From Actinoplanes aureus (GTDB taxonomy: Bacteria; Actinomycetota; Actinomycetes; Mycobacteriales; Micromonosporaceae): a stretch of DNA of 64,000 bases. Of the stretch, positions 44,021 through 53,237 are shown piece after piece; the stretch's first letter is position 1, and each line of letters opens with the position of its first letter. The position numbers and the translations under genes are program-made. The notes beneath the pieces are model-generated. The model saw only the letters and a program-made list of their open reading frames with translations, searched no databases and was not told the DNA's origin. Location of the stretch: the NCBI RefSeq assembly GCF_015704865.1, contig NZ_JADQTO010000005.1, forward strand, positions 294,691-358,690, in the 5' to 3' direction.

Positions 44021-44752
44021 ATGAAGTTGCGTGAGGACGAGGTACGGATCCCGGCGCCGGACTGTGCGATCCGGACGATCGTGGTCCGCCCGGTGGGTGT
44101 CGAGCCGCTGCCCGGTGTGCTGCTCTACACCGACATCTTCCAGCTCACCGAGTCCACGTTGCGCACCGTGCGGCGGCTCGCGTCGTACGGGTTCGTGGTG
44201 GCCGTGCCGGAGATCTATCCGCGCACCGAACTGGCCGGGGTGGCCCTCGAGTTCGACGACGCGGGCAAGGCCGCCGGTCTCGCCGGTGCCGCCGCCACCA
44301 CGACCGCCCACTTCGACACCGACCGGGTCGCCGTCCTCGACCATCTCGCACAACGGCCGGACGTCACCACGCTCTACGTCACCGGTTTCTGCATCGGCGG
44401 CCACCTGGCGTTCCGGGCCGCCTTCGACCCGCGCGTGGCGGCCACCGTCTGCTTCTACCCGACCGGCCTGCACAGCGGCTCGCTGGGCGCGGACGACCCG
44501 GGTTCGCTCGCTCGCGCCGCCGACATCACCGGCCGCATGCTGATCGTCTTCGGCTCGGCGGATCCGCACGTGCCCGCCGACGCGCGACTGCGGACGATCT
44601 CCGCCCTGTACGCCGCCGGCAAGGACGACGTCGAGCTGCACGTCTACTCCGGCGGCGAGCACGCCTTCATGCGCGACGTCGGTCCCCGGCACGATCCGGT
44701 GCTGACCGACCTCGCCCTCACCGAGGCGGTCTCCTTCTTCACCGGCCGCTGA
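44021..44752 (+). CDS. Dienelactone hydrolase family protein
   Basis: The 243-residue protein is an alpha/beta hydrolase of the DLH family: LYTDIFQLTESTLRTVRRLASYG, the nucleophile elbow VTGFCIGGHLAF with cysteine as nucleophile, an Asp in VFGSADPHVP and a His in SGGEHAFMRD. Family enzymes open dienelactones in aromatic breakdown, but most homologues act on unknown esters. It lies 10 bp after DUF1810 and ends 14 bp inside the convergent methyltransferase gene. Confidence 0.88.
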   Translation: MKLREDEVRIPAPDCAIRTIVVRPVGVEPLPGVLLYTDIFQLTESTLRTVRRLASYGFVVAVPEIYPRTELAGVALEFDDAGKAAGLAGAAATTTAHFDTDRVAVLDHLAQRPDVTTLYVTGFCIGGHLAFRAAFDPRVAATVCFYPTGLHSGSLGADDPGSLARAADITGRMLIVFGSADPHVPADARLRTISALYAAGKDDVELHVYSGGEHAFMRDVGPRHDPVLTDLALTEAVSFFTGR

Positions 44753-45389
44753 ACGGCTGGAAATCCTCGAACGGCGGCTCGAACGACGGGTCCGGCAGGC
44801 GCAATGCCCGGCACCGTGCGGACGCGATGGGGATGACCGTCCAGCCCAGGTTGGTCTCGTAGTAGCGGACCGCGGTGTGCACCGACGGCGTCCAGTCGTC
44901 GTCGAGGACGATCAGACCGCCCGGCCGGACGATCTTCCGGAGGAAGTAGAGGTCGACGAACACCTCGTGGAACCGGTGGCTGCCGTCCACGAAGGCCGCG
45001 TCGGCCCGGAAACCCTCGGCGACCAGGCGGGACAGGGCGAGCGACGAGGGCTCGGAGATCAGCGAGGCGATCGAGTGCAGCCCGGCGTCGCGGAGCAGGT
45101 TCCACCCGACGTCGTGGTAGGCCTGCTCCTGGAACGGGTCGATCACGACGTGCCGGGACCTCGGCGCGCCGACGGTCAGCAGGGCCTCGCCGATGGCCAG
45201 CGCGGAACTGCCGTAGGCGAGCCCGACCTCGACGACCGTCTCGGCCCGCTCGGCGATCAGCAGGTCGCGGAGCAGGTCGCAGTCGCGTTCGGGCAGGGTC
45301 ACCCGCTGGAAGTCCAGCTCCGGGCCGCGCGTCCACCCGGGTCCGTCGGCGGCCAGCCGGTGGCGTACCTCGCGTACCCGCGCCGTCAT
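44739..45389 (-). CDS. Class I SAM-dependent methyltransferase (cephalosporin-hydroxylase/MDMT-like)
   Basis: The 216-residue protein has the SAM motif ETVVEVGLAYGSSALAIGEAL (about residue 50), HVVIDPFQEQAYHDVGW, DAAFVDGSHRFHEVFVDLYFLRK and GLIVLDDDWTPSV, the pattern of small O-methyltransferase-like proteins annotated class I SAM methyltransferase. The substrate is unknown. The ATG overlaps the stop of the DUF7660-like gene by 4 bases. Confidence 0.82.
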   Translation of the reverse strand: MTARVREVRHRLAADGPGWTRGPELDFQRVTLPERDCDLLRDLLIAERAETVVEVGLAYGSSALAIGEALLTVGAPRSRHVVIDPFQEQAYHDVGWNLLRDAGLHSIASLISEPSSLALSRLVAEGFRADAAFVDGSHRFHEVFVDLYFLRKIVRPGGLIVLDDDWTPSVHTAVRYYETNLGWTVIPIASARCRALRLPDPSFEPPFEDFQPFSGR

Positions 45390-45673
45390 TCGAGCCCGCT
45401 CGCCATCACCAGGACCTCGGCGAACTGCCGCCAGCCCGGCTCCGGCGGGAACTCCTCGTCCCGGTCCCGGTACACCCAGGGCAGCGACGTCACCGACTCC
45501 TGCGTCGCGGCGAGGAACGACTCCAGGGTGTGGTTCTCCCACGCGCCGGGGTGCGCGCGCAGATCGGCGAGCATCCGGCCGATCACTTCAGCGACATCGT
45601 CTGCGGACTCCACCCGGGCCACCGCGCCCGGTGGAACGGCGGCGAACCGTCCGGTCTCGTATGCGTCGGTCAT
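45386..45673 (-). CDS. Small DUF7660-like protein
   Basis: The 95-residue protein has VESADDVAEVIGRMLADLRAHPGAWENHTLESFLAA and ends WRQFAEVLVMASGLE, a pattern I associate with the DUF7660 family; no function is known. It shares 4-base overlaps with both the acetyltransferase upstream and the methyltransferase downstream, so the three form one translation unit. Confidence 0.7.
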   Translation of the reverse strand: MTDAYETGRFAAVPPGAVARVESADDVAEVIGRMLADLRAHPGAWENHTLESFLAATQESVTSLPWVYRDRDEEFPPEPGWRQFAEVLVMASGLE

Positions 45674-46335
45674 CCATCGATGATGCTATGCGCGGCCGGC
45701 ACCATGAGAGCCTCGGCGCCGACCGGGCGATAACCGGCGGCCTGGAAGGCACGCACGCTGCGCGCGTTGCCGGCGGCTTGCTGGGACCAGATCCAGGAGC
45801 CATGGGGTACGAGATGACGCGCGGCCACCGCGAGCCGGCGACCGAGTCCGCGTTGCTGGTGCTCCGGTTCCACCTCGATGGCGGTCTCCCACCGTCCCGC
45901 CACACCGCGGCCGAGGATCAGCACTCCGCCGCCGGTGGTGGTCCACACCCGTACCTCGTCTCGGTGCAGCCGGGCCCGCCGCACCCGCGGGTGATCCGCC
46001 GAGGTGATCTCCCGCAGCTCTACCGGCGGCGGGCCGGGTAGCGCGGCGGCCACGGTGAGCAGGTCGATCGTGTCCATGACCCGGCCGGTGTGGTTCAGCA
46101 GCGCGGTGAGGAAACGCGGGTTCATGGCGGCGGCGAGCGGGTCGCAGCCGGCGGTGGCGAGGGTGGTGTGCACCCACTCGGGGTCCACGTCGGCGAAGAT
46201 CACCGCGTGGGCGGTGAACGCGATCACCCCGGCGTCGCGGGACCCGCTCTGCGCCAGGACGGTGGTGCCGCCGTCCGCCGGCGGGAACCGGCCGCCGGCG
46301 GCGTCGTCCAGGATCTCTGCGAGGCTCTGTCCCAT
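45670..46335 (-). CDS. GNAT-family N-acetyltransferase
   Basis: The 221-residue protein has an N-terminal domain of unclear type (residues 1-100) and a C-terminal GNAT fold with the acetyl-CoA loop VEPEHQQRGLGRRLAVAA and the following NARSVRAFQAAGYRPVG. The acceptor is unknown. It is the first gene of the overlapping trio and lies 4 bp after the dehydrogenase gene, which is probably part of the same operon. Confidence 0.82.
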   Translation of the reverse strand: MGQSLAEILDDAAGGRFPPADGGTTVLAQSGSRDAGVIAFTAHAVIFADVDPEWVHTTLATAGCDPLAAAMNPRFLTALLNHTGRVMDTIDLLTVAAALPGPPPVELREITSADHPRVRRARLHRDEVRVWTTTGGGVLILGRGVAGRWETAIEVEPEHQQRGLGRRLAVAARHLVPHGSWIWSQQAAGNARSVRAFQAAGYRPVGAEALMVPAAHSIIDG

Positions 46336-46339
46336 AGGC

Positions 46340-47596
46340 TCATTCCAGCAGCGGCAGATCCGGGTTGGGCCGCAGGGTGACCTTCACGGCGCCGGCCCGG
46401 GGCCCGGCCGACGCCGTGACCAGGGCTTCCCGCCAGCGCGGCAGTTCGAAGACGTGGGTGACCAGGCCGTCGGCCGGGTACGCCGGATCGCCCAGCCACT
46501 CCACCACGTGAGCCATCGTCGGGCGGCCGTCGAGTGCCGGCTCCGGCCCGGAGTTGACGGTGCCCTGGACGGTGAGCTGCCGGTTCCAGACCAGCGACCA
46601 GTCCACCCGCTGCCGGCCCGCGCTGCCGACCAGCACCAGCATCCCGGTCGGCCGCAGCAGGTGCAGCCCCAGATCGAGGGTCGAGCTGAGGGCGACGCAG
46701 TCGAAGACCACGTCGACGCCCTGCTCCAGGATCGGCGTACGGGTCAGCCGCGGCCGGATCACCCGGCCACCGTGCTCACGGGCGAGCGCCTCCACGACCC
46801 GTGGCCCGGGTTCCAGGGTGCGGTTCGCCCCGGCGGACATCGCCCGCTCGCGGCTGAACGCGCCGGGGCCGACGACGGTGATGTCGAGGTCCGGGTGGAG
46901 CCGGCGCAGCGCGGCGACGAGCAGCAGGCCGATCGTGCCGGGGCCGATGACCACCGCCCGGTCCCCGCGCCGGGTCCAGCGCAGCGCCGCGTGCAGAGCG
47001 ATCGACGCGGGTTCGGCGAGCACCGCCCGCCGCGACGGGATCGCGCCGACCGGGTGCAGCTGGGTCTGGTGTGCGACGACGTACTCACCCCAGCCGCCGC
47101 CGAGTGCGGCGTCGAAGCCCTGGGTGGGCGAGTGGCAGCCGGACCGGCCCGGCTCGTCGAAGCGCTCACAGACGTACGGGAAACCGTCCCGGCACGACCG
47201 GCACGGCTCGAACCCGCGGTGCGCGCAGGACAGAACCGGATCCACGGCGACCCGGTCACCGTCGCGCACCGACGTGACGCCCGGCCCGGTCGCGGTCACG
47301 ACGGCGACGATCTCGTGGCCGAAGATCTGCCGCCGCGCGGAGTAGTAGGCGCTGAGCACCGGCGACGACTTGGCGTGCGCGGCCGCGGTGTCGCTGCCGC
47401 AGATCCCGGCGAGCTCGGGGCGCAGCAGCACCCAGCCGGGCGCGTCCGGCAGCACCGGTTCCGGCAGGTCGTCACGGAGCGAGAGCAGGCCCGCCACACC
47501 CCAGCCGGCGTTGCGGCCGGCACCGCGCGGCAGGGTCTGCGCCGCCGCGGTGAGCAGGTAGCGGGGGATCGACAGGTCGGTGAGGACGGCGCGCAT
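46340..47596 (-). CDS. Zinc-dependent dehydrogenase (glucose 1-dehydrogenase/MDR type)
   Basis: The 418-residue protein is a medium-chain dehydrogenase. It has a catalytic-zinc region (LAGICGSDTAA and IFGHEIV), a structural-zinc lobe (CAHRGFEPCRSCRDGFPYVC) and a Rossmann fold with VVIGPGTIGLLLVAAL. The C-terminal DGLVTHVFELPRWREAL resembles glucose dehydrogenases. It should oxidise an alcohol or sugar with NAD(P)+. The ATG at 47596 was chosen for the GGAGGG site upstream. Confidence 0.85.
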   Translation of the reverse strand: MRAVLTDLSIPRYLLTAAAQTLPRGAGRNAGWGVAGLLSLRDDLPEPVLPDAPGWVLLRPELAGICGSDTAAAHAKSSPVLSAYYSARRQIFGHEIVAVVTATGPGVTSVRDGDRVAVDPVLSCAHRGFEPCRSCRDGFPYVCERFDEPGRSGCHSPTQGFDAALGGGWGEYVVAHQTQLHPVGAIPSRRAVLAEPASIALHAALRWTRRGDRAVVIGPGTIGLLLVAALRRLHPDLDITVVGPGAFSRERAMSAGANRTLEPGPRVVEALAREHGGRVIRPRLTRTPILEQGVDVVFDCVALSSTLDLGLHLLRPTGMLVLVGSAGRQRVDWSLVWNRQLTVQGTVNSGPEPALDGRPTMAHVVEWLGDPAYPADGLVTHVFELPRWREALVTASAGPRAGAVKVTLRPNPDLPLLE

Positions 47597-47782
47597 CGGC
47601 CCTCCGCGGCGTCGGGGACTGTGCTGGCATGGTGCCATCGATCACCGTCGGTGGGAACCCGGGCGGGGTGATCATCCGACGGGTGAACGGGCGGTGGTTC
47701 CGTGCGGCGGTGCGCGGAAACGGCGCGGGAGCGTGTGACGATCGCGGCGGCCGTAGCCCGTACCGTCGCTGAGGAACCAACC

Positions 47783-49567
47783 ATGCGCCTCGCCCGCGCC
47801 TTCGCCGTGGCCGCGCTCGGCGCGACCCTCCTGGTGCCGGGCGTGGCTCGGGCCGCGCCCGCCGGCATCGGGCTGACCGCCGAGCTGGACCGCGTCCTGG
47901 CCGATCCCCGGCTGGCCGGCGCGACCGTCGCCGTCGACGTGCGCGACGAGGCGACCGGCGCCACCGTCTACGCCCGCAACCCCGGCCTGCGGGTGCTGCC
48001 CGCCTCCAACCAGAAGCTGCTGACCGGGGCCGCCGCGCTGGACGTGCTCGGCCCGGCGTACCGGTTCCGCACCACGGTCCGGCACACCGGCACCGTCGGC
48101 GCCGGCGTTCTGCGCGGCGACCTCTACCTGCACGGCCAGGGCGATCCGGCGATGACGTACGCGAGATACGACGCGCTCGCCGCAGCCGTGGCCAGGACCG
48201 GGGTCACGCGGGTGACCGGGCGGCTGGTCGCCGACGACTCCTGGTTCGACCGGGTCCCGCTCGGCCTCGACTGGTCCTGGCAGGACGAGCCGTACGCGGA
48301 CACCGCACCCGTCTCCGCGCTGACCTTCGCCGCGAACGACCGGTACGACACCGCCGCCGTCGAGGTTCGCTACCGTCCCGGTAGCCCGCCGGCCGTCACC
48401 CTGTTCCCGCCGACCTCCACGGTGCGGCTCGTCAACCGGACGGTCAGCGGTACGGCCGACGCGGTCACCGTCACCCGGGGCCACGGCAGCCGTACCGTCG
48501 TGGTGACCGGCACCGTCGCCTCGGCCGGCACCGAGCTCGTCTCCGTCCTCGATCCGGCGAGCACCGCCGCGGACCTGTTCCGCGTGGCGTTGCGGCGGCA
48601 CGGTGTGACGCTGTCCGGGCGTACCGCGAAGGGTTTGACACCGCCGGCGGCCCGGACCCTGACCGCGCAGAGCTCGCCACCGCTCAGCCGGTTGTTGCCG
48701 CCGCTGCTGAAGTTGTCCAACAACGGCCTCGCCGAACTGCTGGTCAAGGCGATGGGCCGGGTTGCGGCGCCGGGCGTGCCCGGCAGCTGGCCGACCGGCC
48801 TGGCGGCGGCCTCGGCCGCCCTCGCCACCCTCGGCGTGGACACCGCCGCGATCACCATGGGTGACGGTTCCGGGCTGAGCCGCCGGAACTGGGTGACCAC
48901 CCGGCAGCTGACCACCCTGCTGGCAGCGGCCCGGAAGCGCCCGTGGTTCCGCGACTGGTACCCGGCACTGCCGGTGGCCGGCGACCCAGATCCGCTGGTT
49001 GGCGGCACTCTGCGTGACCGGATGCGCGGTACCGCCGCGGCCGGGAACGTGCGCGCCAAGACCGGCACGCTGGCCGGCGTCAACGCGCTCTCCGGGTATG
49101 TGGGCGGCGTGGTCTTCTCGGTGATCGCGAACAACACCCGGGCCGGGGTGAGCGATCTGCTCGACCGGATCGCCATCGCCCTCGCCCTCGCTCAGCGGAC
49201 AGAAACTGGCCGCTATCAGCACTACCGTTCGGAGCGTGACCTCCCGAACGCTCGACCGGCGCTCCCTCAACCGCGCGACCCTGGCCCGGCAGATGCTGCT
49301 GCGCCGGGAACGCCTCACCGTGCCGGAGGCGCTGACCCGGCTCGCCGGGCTACAGGCACAGACCCCGCACACCTGGTACGTGGGTCTCTGGAGCCGGCTC
49401 GAGGACTACACACCGGAGCCGACCGCCGCGCTGCTGAACGACGGCGTGATCCTCCGGATGGCGCTGATGCGCTCCACCATCCACCTGGTCACCGCCGACG
49501 ACTGCCGGTGGCTGCGGCCCCTGGTCGAGCCGGTGATCATCCGCAGCACCATGGGCGCCTTCGGTAG
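47783..49567 (+). CDS. dacB: D-alanyl-D-alanine carboxypeptidase/endopeptidase (DacB, S13 family), run-on C-terminus
   Basis: The protein has a signal peptide (ARAFAVAALGATLLVPGVARA) and the three penicillin-binding motifs of family S13: SxxK in ASNQKLL, SxN in SNNGLAELL and KTG in AKTGTLAGV. It trims peptidoglycan stem peptides outside the membrane. Family similarity ends near DLLDRIAIALAL (about 49190). The frame then stays open to 49567, overlapping the next gene by 332 bp with low-complexity residues. In a frame shifted by one position the stop would be TGA at 49237-49239, overlapping the GTG start of the next gene, so a small indel near 49170-49200 is likely. Confidence 0.85.
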   Translation: MRLARAFAVAALGATLLVPGVARAAPAGIGLTAELDRVLADPRLAGATVAVDVRDEATGATVYARNPGLRVLPASNQKLLTGAAALDVLGPAYRFRTTVRHTGTVGAGVLRGDLYLHGQGDPAMTYARYDALAAAVARTGVTRVTGRLVADDSWFDRVPLGLDWSWQDEPYADTAPVSALTFAANDRYDTAAVEVRYRPGSPPAVTLFPPTSTVRLVNRTVSGTADAVTVTRGHGSRTVVVTGTVASAGTELVSVLDPASTAADLFRVALRRHGVTLSGRTAKGLTPPAARTLTAQSSPPLSRLLPPLLKLSNNGLAELLVKAMGRVAAPGVPGSWPTGLAAASAALATLGVDTAAITMGDGSGLSRRNWVTTRQLTTLLAAARKRPWFRDWYPALPVAGDPDPLVGGTLRDRMRGTAAAGNVRAKTGTLAGVNALSGYVGGVVFSVIANNTRAGVSDLLDRIAIALALAQRTETGRYQHYRSERDLPNARPALPQPRDPGPADAAAPGTPHRAGGADPARRATGTDPAHLVRGSLEPARGLHTGADRRAAERRRDPPDGADALHHPPGHRRRLPVAAAPGRAGDHPQHHGRLR

Positions 49568-50318
49568 GCACCTGAAGGGCGTGGACCGGGACCGTCTGGT
49601 CGAGGCGGCGCGCAAGGCGATGGCCGAGCAGCCGCTGATCTTCAGCGAGCTGGGCCGGGCACTCGCGCCTTCCTTCCCCGGGCACGACCCGGCGGCGCTG
49701 GCCCAGGCGGCCCGGATGTGGATGCCGCTGGTCCAGGTCCCGCCGCGAGGGCTGTGGGGGCGCAGCGGGCGGCCGGCGCACGTACCTCTCGGTCTCGACC
49801 TCGTCGCGGCCCCGGTCGACGAGCTGTTCCTGCGCTACCTGGCCGCGTTCGGGCCGGCGACGGTCCGCGACGCCCAGCAGTGGTCCGGACTGACCCGGCT
49901 GGCCGAGGTCGCCGACCGGCTGCGGCCCCGGCTGGTCACCTTCCGCGACGAGCACGGTCGCGAGCTGTTCGATCTGCCCGGCGCCCCGCGCCCGGACCCG
50001 GACACCCCGGCACCGGTCCGCTACCTGTACGACTTCGACAACCTGCTGCTCTCGCACGCCGACCGCACCCGGGTCGTCACGGTCGACTACACCACCCAGG
50101 GCTGGGGCGGCGGCAACATGGAACAGCCGCGGACCCTGCTGGCGGACGGGTTCGCCGCCGCCACCTGGCGGATCGCCGTGGGCAGGAACCTCGCCACCCT
50201 CACCATCCGGCCGTTCCGGCCGCTGACCGCCGCCGAGATCGACGGCGCCGAGGCGGAGGGGGCGGCGCTGCTGGCGTTCCACGCGCCGGGCGCCGCCCAG
50301 GAGATCGTCGTCGTCTAG
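49236..50318 (+). CDS. Winged-helix DNA-binding protein (HTH_42/AlkZ-like family)
   Basis: The 360-residue protein has RATLARQMLLRRERLTVPEALTRLAGLQAQ, MALMRSTIHLVTADDCRWL and ATVRDAQQWSGL, typical of the HTH_42 family to which the interstrand-crosslink glycosylases AlkZ and AlkX (YcaQ) belong. The LQAQ segment matches the Q-x-Q catalytic motif of AlkZ-like enzymes. A DNA-repair role for genotoxic adducts is a reasonable inference. The start is GTG at 49236, probably coupled to dacB. It overlaps the next, convergent gene by 4 bp. Confidence 0.8.
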   Translation: MTSRTLDRRSLNRATLARQMLLRRERLTVPEALTRLAGLQAQTPHTWYVGLWSRLEDYTPEPTAALLNDGVILRMALMRSTIHLVTADDCRWLRPLVEPVIIRSTMGAFGRHLKGVDRDRLVEAARKAMAEQPLIFSELGRALAPSFPGHDPAALAQAARMWMPLVQVPPRGLWGRSGRPAHVPLGLDLVAAPVDELFLRYLAAFGPATVRDAQQWSGLTRLAEVADRLRPRLVTFRDEHGRELFDLPGAPRPDPDTPAPVRYLYDFDNLLLSHADRTRVVTVDYTTQGWGGGNMEQPRTLLADGFAAATWRIAVGRNLATLTIRPFRPLTAAEIDGAEAEGAALLAFHAPGAAQEIVVV

Positions 50319-50800
50319 TTCTGGCGGTCGCCGACCGCGCTCTCGTCGCTCTCGGTGCCGGCCTCGCCGCCGCCACCGGCGCCGCGCGTCTCGATGCTCG
50401 CCTTGAGGGCGTCGATGTCCCGGCACACCGTCTGCACCTTCAGGATCGCCGCGCTGACCTCGGCGAGGATGGCACCCTCGTCCGGAGTGCCGGCCGCGGC
50501 CTCGGCGCGCAGGGCCGCGGACTCCAGCACGTTCACCGCGCTGGTGATCAGGGTGCTCTCCGAGGCCTTACCGGCGGAGATGATGTCCTTGGCCGTCGCG
50601 ACGTCCAGGTCGCGGCCGGCTTCGTTAAGCGTCGCCTGACCGGACAGGACGCAGGCGTTGTGCGTTCCCTGGTCCAGGCCCGCGGTGATGGCCGGGGTGG
50701 TGGGTGCGGCGCCGGATTCGGCGTTCTCGCTCGTGGAGGCACAGCCGAAAAGCCCGATGAGGGTGGTCAGGGCGACGGCCGCGGTGGTGAATCTGCGCAT
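50315..50800 (-). CDS. Small lipoprotein of unknown function
   Basis: The 161-residue protein has a signal sequence with lipobox (ALTTLIGLFGC, cysteine at about residue 20), a Thr/Ala/Ser linker, a helical central domain with two cysteines (HNACVLSG and VQTVCRDID) likely to be bridged, and a glycine-rich, acidic C-terminus (GAGGGGEAGTESDES). I recognise no family. Its ATG at 50800 is followed by basic residues as expected for a signal peptide. Confidence 0.7.
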   Translation of the reverse strand: MRRFTTAAVALTTLIGLFGCASTSENAESGAAPTTPAITAGLDQGTHNACVLSGQATLNEAGRDLDVATAKDIISAGKASESTLITSAVNVLESAALRAEAAAGTPDEGAILAEVSAAILKVQTVCRDIDALKASIETRGAGGGGEAGTESDESAVGDRQN

Positions 50801-50868
50801 GGCGGGCAAGGCTACCGATGCGGACAGCCGGCGCCGCGACGGGCATTTCCTTTTGTGATCTGCGCCCG

Positions 50869-51210
50869 TCAGCGATCACTCATCGTGTCGGCCCAGATCG
50901 CCCGGCCGACGGCGAGGGAGAACGCCGGGCCCGGCCGGTCCGGCCGCCAGCCCTGCTCACGGGCCCGGCGGATGACGGCCGTGACCAGCGACGGGACGAC
51001 CGGCGCGGCGGCCGCGCCGATCCAGTTGCCCGCAGGCCCGCCCGGCATCGTGGCGATCAGCACCGAACCGCGCCGCTCGGCCTGCTCGACGGCGAACGAC
51101 AGGGGCGTGGCGGCCAGCGCCTGCGGGTAGGCGGGCCGCTTGCGCACCCGCCACCGGTACACCACGCCGTCCACGGTGATCAGTCGGGAACCCCTCTTCA
51201 CCAAGACCAT
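50869..51210 (-). CDS. Conserved actinobacterial hypothetical protein
   Basis: The 113-residue protein reads ITVDGVVYRWRVRKRPAYPQA, PLSFAVEQAERRGSVLIA, GNWIGAAAAPVVPSLVTAVIRRAREQGWRP. This pattern occurs, from memory, in many short uncharacterised proteins of related genera. It has a beta-rich N-terminal half and a helical C-terminal half, with no signal peptide or catalytic motif. It stands alone between convergent and divergent neighbours. Confidence 0.7.
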   Translation of the reverse strand: MVLVKRGSRLITVDGVVYRWRVRKRPAYPQALAATPLSFAVEQAERRGSVLIATMPGGPAGNWIGAAAAPVVPSLVTAVIRRAREQGWRPDRPGPAFSLAVGRAIWADTMSDR

Positions 51211-51290
51211 GGATGTCTACCTTTCCCCCGCGCGGGCGAGCGCAACCCGCGCAGTCTGCCCGGCATCGATGGCCGGCGCATCATCGGGAG

Positions 51291-52121
51291 ATGACCGAGA
51301 GACGACCGGGGACTGAGTGGCGCTGGGACGAGACCCTGTTCGCCGGGACCGCCGCCCACTACCTCACCGGCCGGATGCCGTACTCGCCGGAGCTGGTCGA
51401 CGCCCTCCGCGAGGAACTCGGCCTCGACGGCACCGGCCGCCTCCTCGACGTCGGCTGCGGCCCCGGCTCGCTGACGTTGCTGCTGGCCCCGCTCTTCGCC
51501 GAAGCGATCGGCGTCGATCCCGACCCGGACATGCTGACCGAGGCCTCCCGCCGGCCCGGAGCGGCGAACGTCCGATGGCACCGGGCGCGGGCCGAGGACC
51601 TGCCGGCCGGCCTCGGCGTCTTCCGGGTGGTGACGTTCGCCCAGTCGTTCCACTGGATGGACCAGCCGCTGGTGGCCGCGCGTGTTCGCGACCACATGCT
51701 GGAGCCGGGCGGCTTCTGGGTGCACGTCGGCGGCACCACCCACCAGGGCGCGGCCACTGCCGGGCAGCCGCCGTGGGACAGCGTCGACGAACTGGTCACC
51801 CGCTATCTCGGCCCGGTGCGCCGGGCCGGTCAGGGCCACCTCCCGAACGGCACGCGCTCCGGCGAGGAGGACGTGATGCGGGCCGCCGGCTTCCGCGGCC
51901 CCACCCGGCTCACGCTCGGCGGCGGCCGCCCCGTCGCCCGCACGATCGACGACGTCGTGGCGTCGGTCTTCTCCACGTCCGGCGCGGCGCCGCACCTCTT
52001 CGCCGACCGCTTGCCGGCCTTCGAGGCCGACCTGCGCGGCCTGCTGGCCTCGGCAGCGGCCGGCGGCCGCTTCACCGAACTGACGCACGACATCGAAGCG
52101 GTCATCTGGCGGCTTCATTGA
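51291..52121 (+). CDS. Class I SAM-dependent methyltransferase
   Basis: The 276-residue protein has FAGTAAHYLTGRMPYSPELVDAL, the SAM motif RLLDVGCGPGSLTLLLAP (about residue 49), the acidic GVDPDPDML, and VVTFAQSFHWMDQP, a common sequence in UbiE/COQ5-like methyltransferases. The substrate is unknown. The ATG at 51291 follows GGGAG immediately. About 115 bp of non-coding DNA separate it from the convergent EamA gene. Confidence 0.85.
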   Translation: MTERRPGTEWRWDETLFAGTAAHYLTGRMPYSPELVDALREELGLDGTGRLLDVGCGPGSLTLLLAPLFAEAIGVDPDPDMLTEASRRPGAANVRWHRARAEDLPAGLGVFRVVTFAQSFHWMDQPLVAARVRDHMLEPGGFWVHVGGTTHQGAATAGQPPWDSVDELVTRYLGPVRRAGQGHLPNGTRSGEEDVMRAAGFRGPTRLTLGGGRPVARTIDDVVASVFSTSGAAPHLFADRLPAFEADLRGLLASAAAGGRFTELTHDIEAVIWRLH

Positions 52122-52235
52122 GGGGTACGGGACTCCGCCGTCCCGAGAAGACGGCCCGTCCCACGTCCACCGCGCGACCTGACAGCCCGCTCCCGGCCGC
52201 ACCGCGACCGCCGGGCCGGGGCACGTGGCCGGCTG

Positions 52236-53165
52236 TCACCCACCGCCGTTTCGGGGCCGGCTGTCGCTCAGCCTTGTTTCCAGGCCGGTGTGGGCACGCC
52301 CCGGCTCACCGGCCGGGCGGACCTGGATCGCGGCGGCCGCGGCGAGCACGAGCAGCCCACCGGCGAGCTGAACCGGCGTGAGGAACTCGTGCAGGGCGAG
52401 CGCGGCCAGGACCGCGGTGACGACCGGTTCGAAGGTGGACAGGATCGCCGCGGTGGACGGGCCGGTGCGGCGCAGGCCGGCGAAGAAGGTGAGCATCGCG
52501 AGGACCGTGGAGACGGCCGCTATGCACAGCAGCCAGAGCCATCCCCGGAGCCCGAAGTCCAGGTCCGGGCCACCGGTGACCAGGGAGTGTCCGGCGAGCG
52601 TGACGAAGGCACCGGCCATCACGAGGGTGGCGAGCGGCACCGGCGGCATCCGGTGCACGACGGTGTCGGCGACCAGGATGTAGACGGTGTAGGTGACCGC
52701 CGCACCGAAGGCCAGGACCGCGCCGACCGGGTTGACCGCGCCGCCGCCGGTACCGAGCAGGACCAGCAGGGTCCCGCACGAGGCGATCAGCAGGGCGGCG
52801 GCGCGTCCGGCGGTCAGCCGGTCACGGCCGAGCGCGACCGCCGTCACCGTCACCAGCAGCGGGTACGTGTAGAGGATCAGCGACAGCAGTCCGGCGTCCA
52901 TGATCTCCAGCGCCGCGAAGTACAGGCCGGCCTGCGTCGCGTACCCGATGGCGCCCAGCCCGAGCGCGATGACCAGCGTGCGCGGCCGCACCGGCGCGCG
53001 CAGCCCCGGCCGGACCAGCAGCAGCGCCGCCAGGAGGGCGGCGGCCAGGCCGAAGCGCACCAGCAGCAGCGAAGCCGGAGCGACGCCGGCCTGGTACGCG
53101 AGCTTCCCGAAGATCGCCATGGCACCGAAGCACGCCGCCGAGAGCAGGCAGAGGAGTGGACCCAT
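52236..53165 (-). CDS. EamA-family (DMT) transporter
   Basis: The 309-residue protein has ten predicted membrane helices in two EamA repeats, starting GPLLCLLSAACFGAMAIFGKLAY and with STAAILSTFEPVVTAVLAALAL near the end of the second repeat. Such transporters export amino acids, purines or other metabolites. A 25-residue hydrophilic tail follows the last helix. It is divergent from a LysR gene 72 bp away, which probably controls it. Confidence 0.88.
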   Translation of the reverse strand: MGPLLCLLSAACFGAMAIFGKLAYQAGVAPASLLLVRFGLAAALLAALLLVRPGLRAPVRPRTLVIALGLGAIGYATQAGLYFAALEIMDAGLLSLILYTYPLLVTVTAVALGRDRLTAGRAAALLIASCGTLLVLLGTGGGAVNPVGAVLAFGAAVTYTVYILVADTVVHRMPPVPLATLVMAGAFVTLAGHSLVTGGPDLDFGLRGWLWLLCIAAVSTVLAMLTFFAGLRRTGPSTAAILSTFEPVVTAVLAALALHEFLTPVQLAGGLLVLAAAAAIQVRPAGEPGRAHTGLETRLSDSRPRNGGG

Positions 53166-53237
53166 GCCTCGAGCATCGTCCGGCGGAACCATCAGGTCCA
53201 GTGACGATTCCTGGAGGTGAATGGTTAGGATTTGTGC

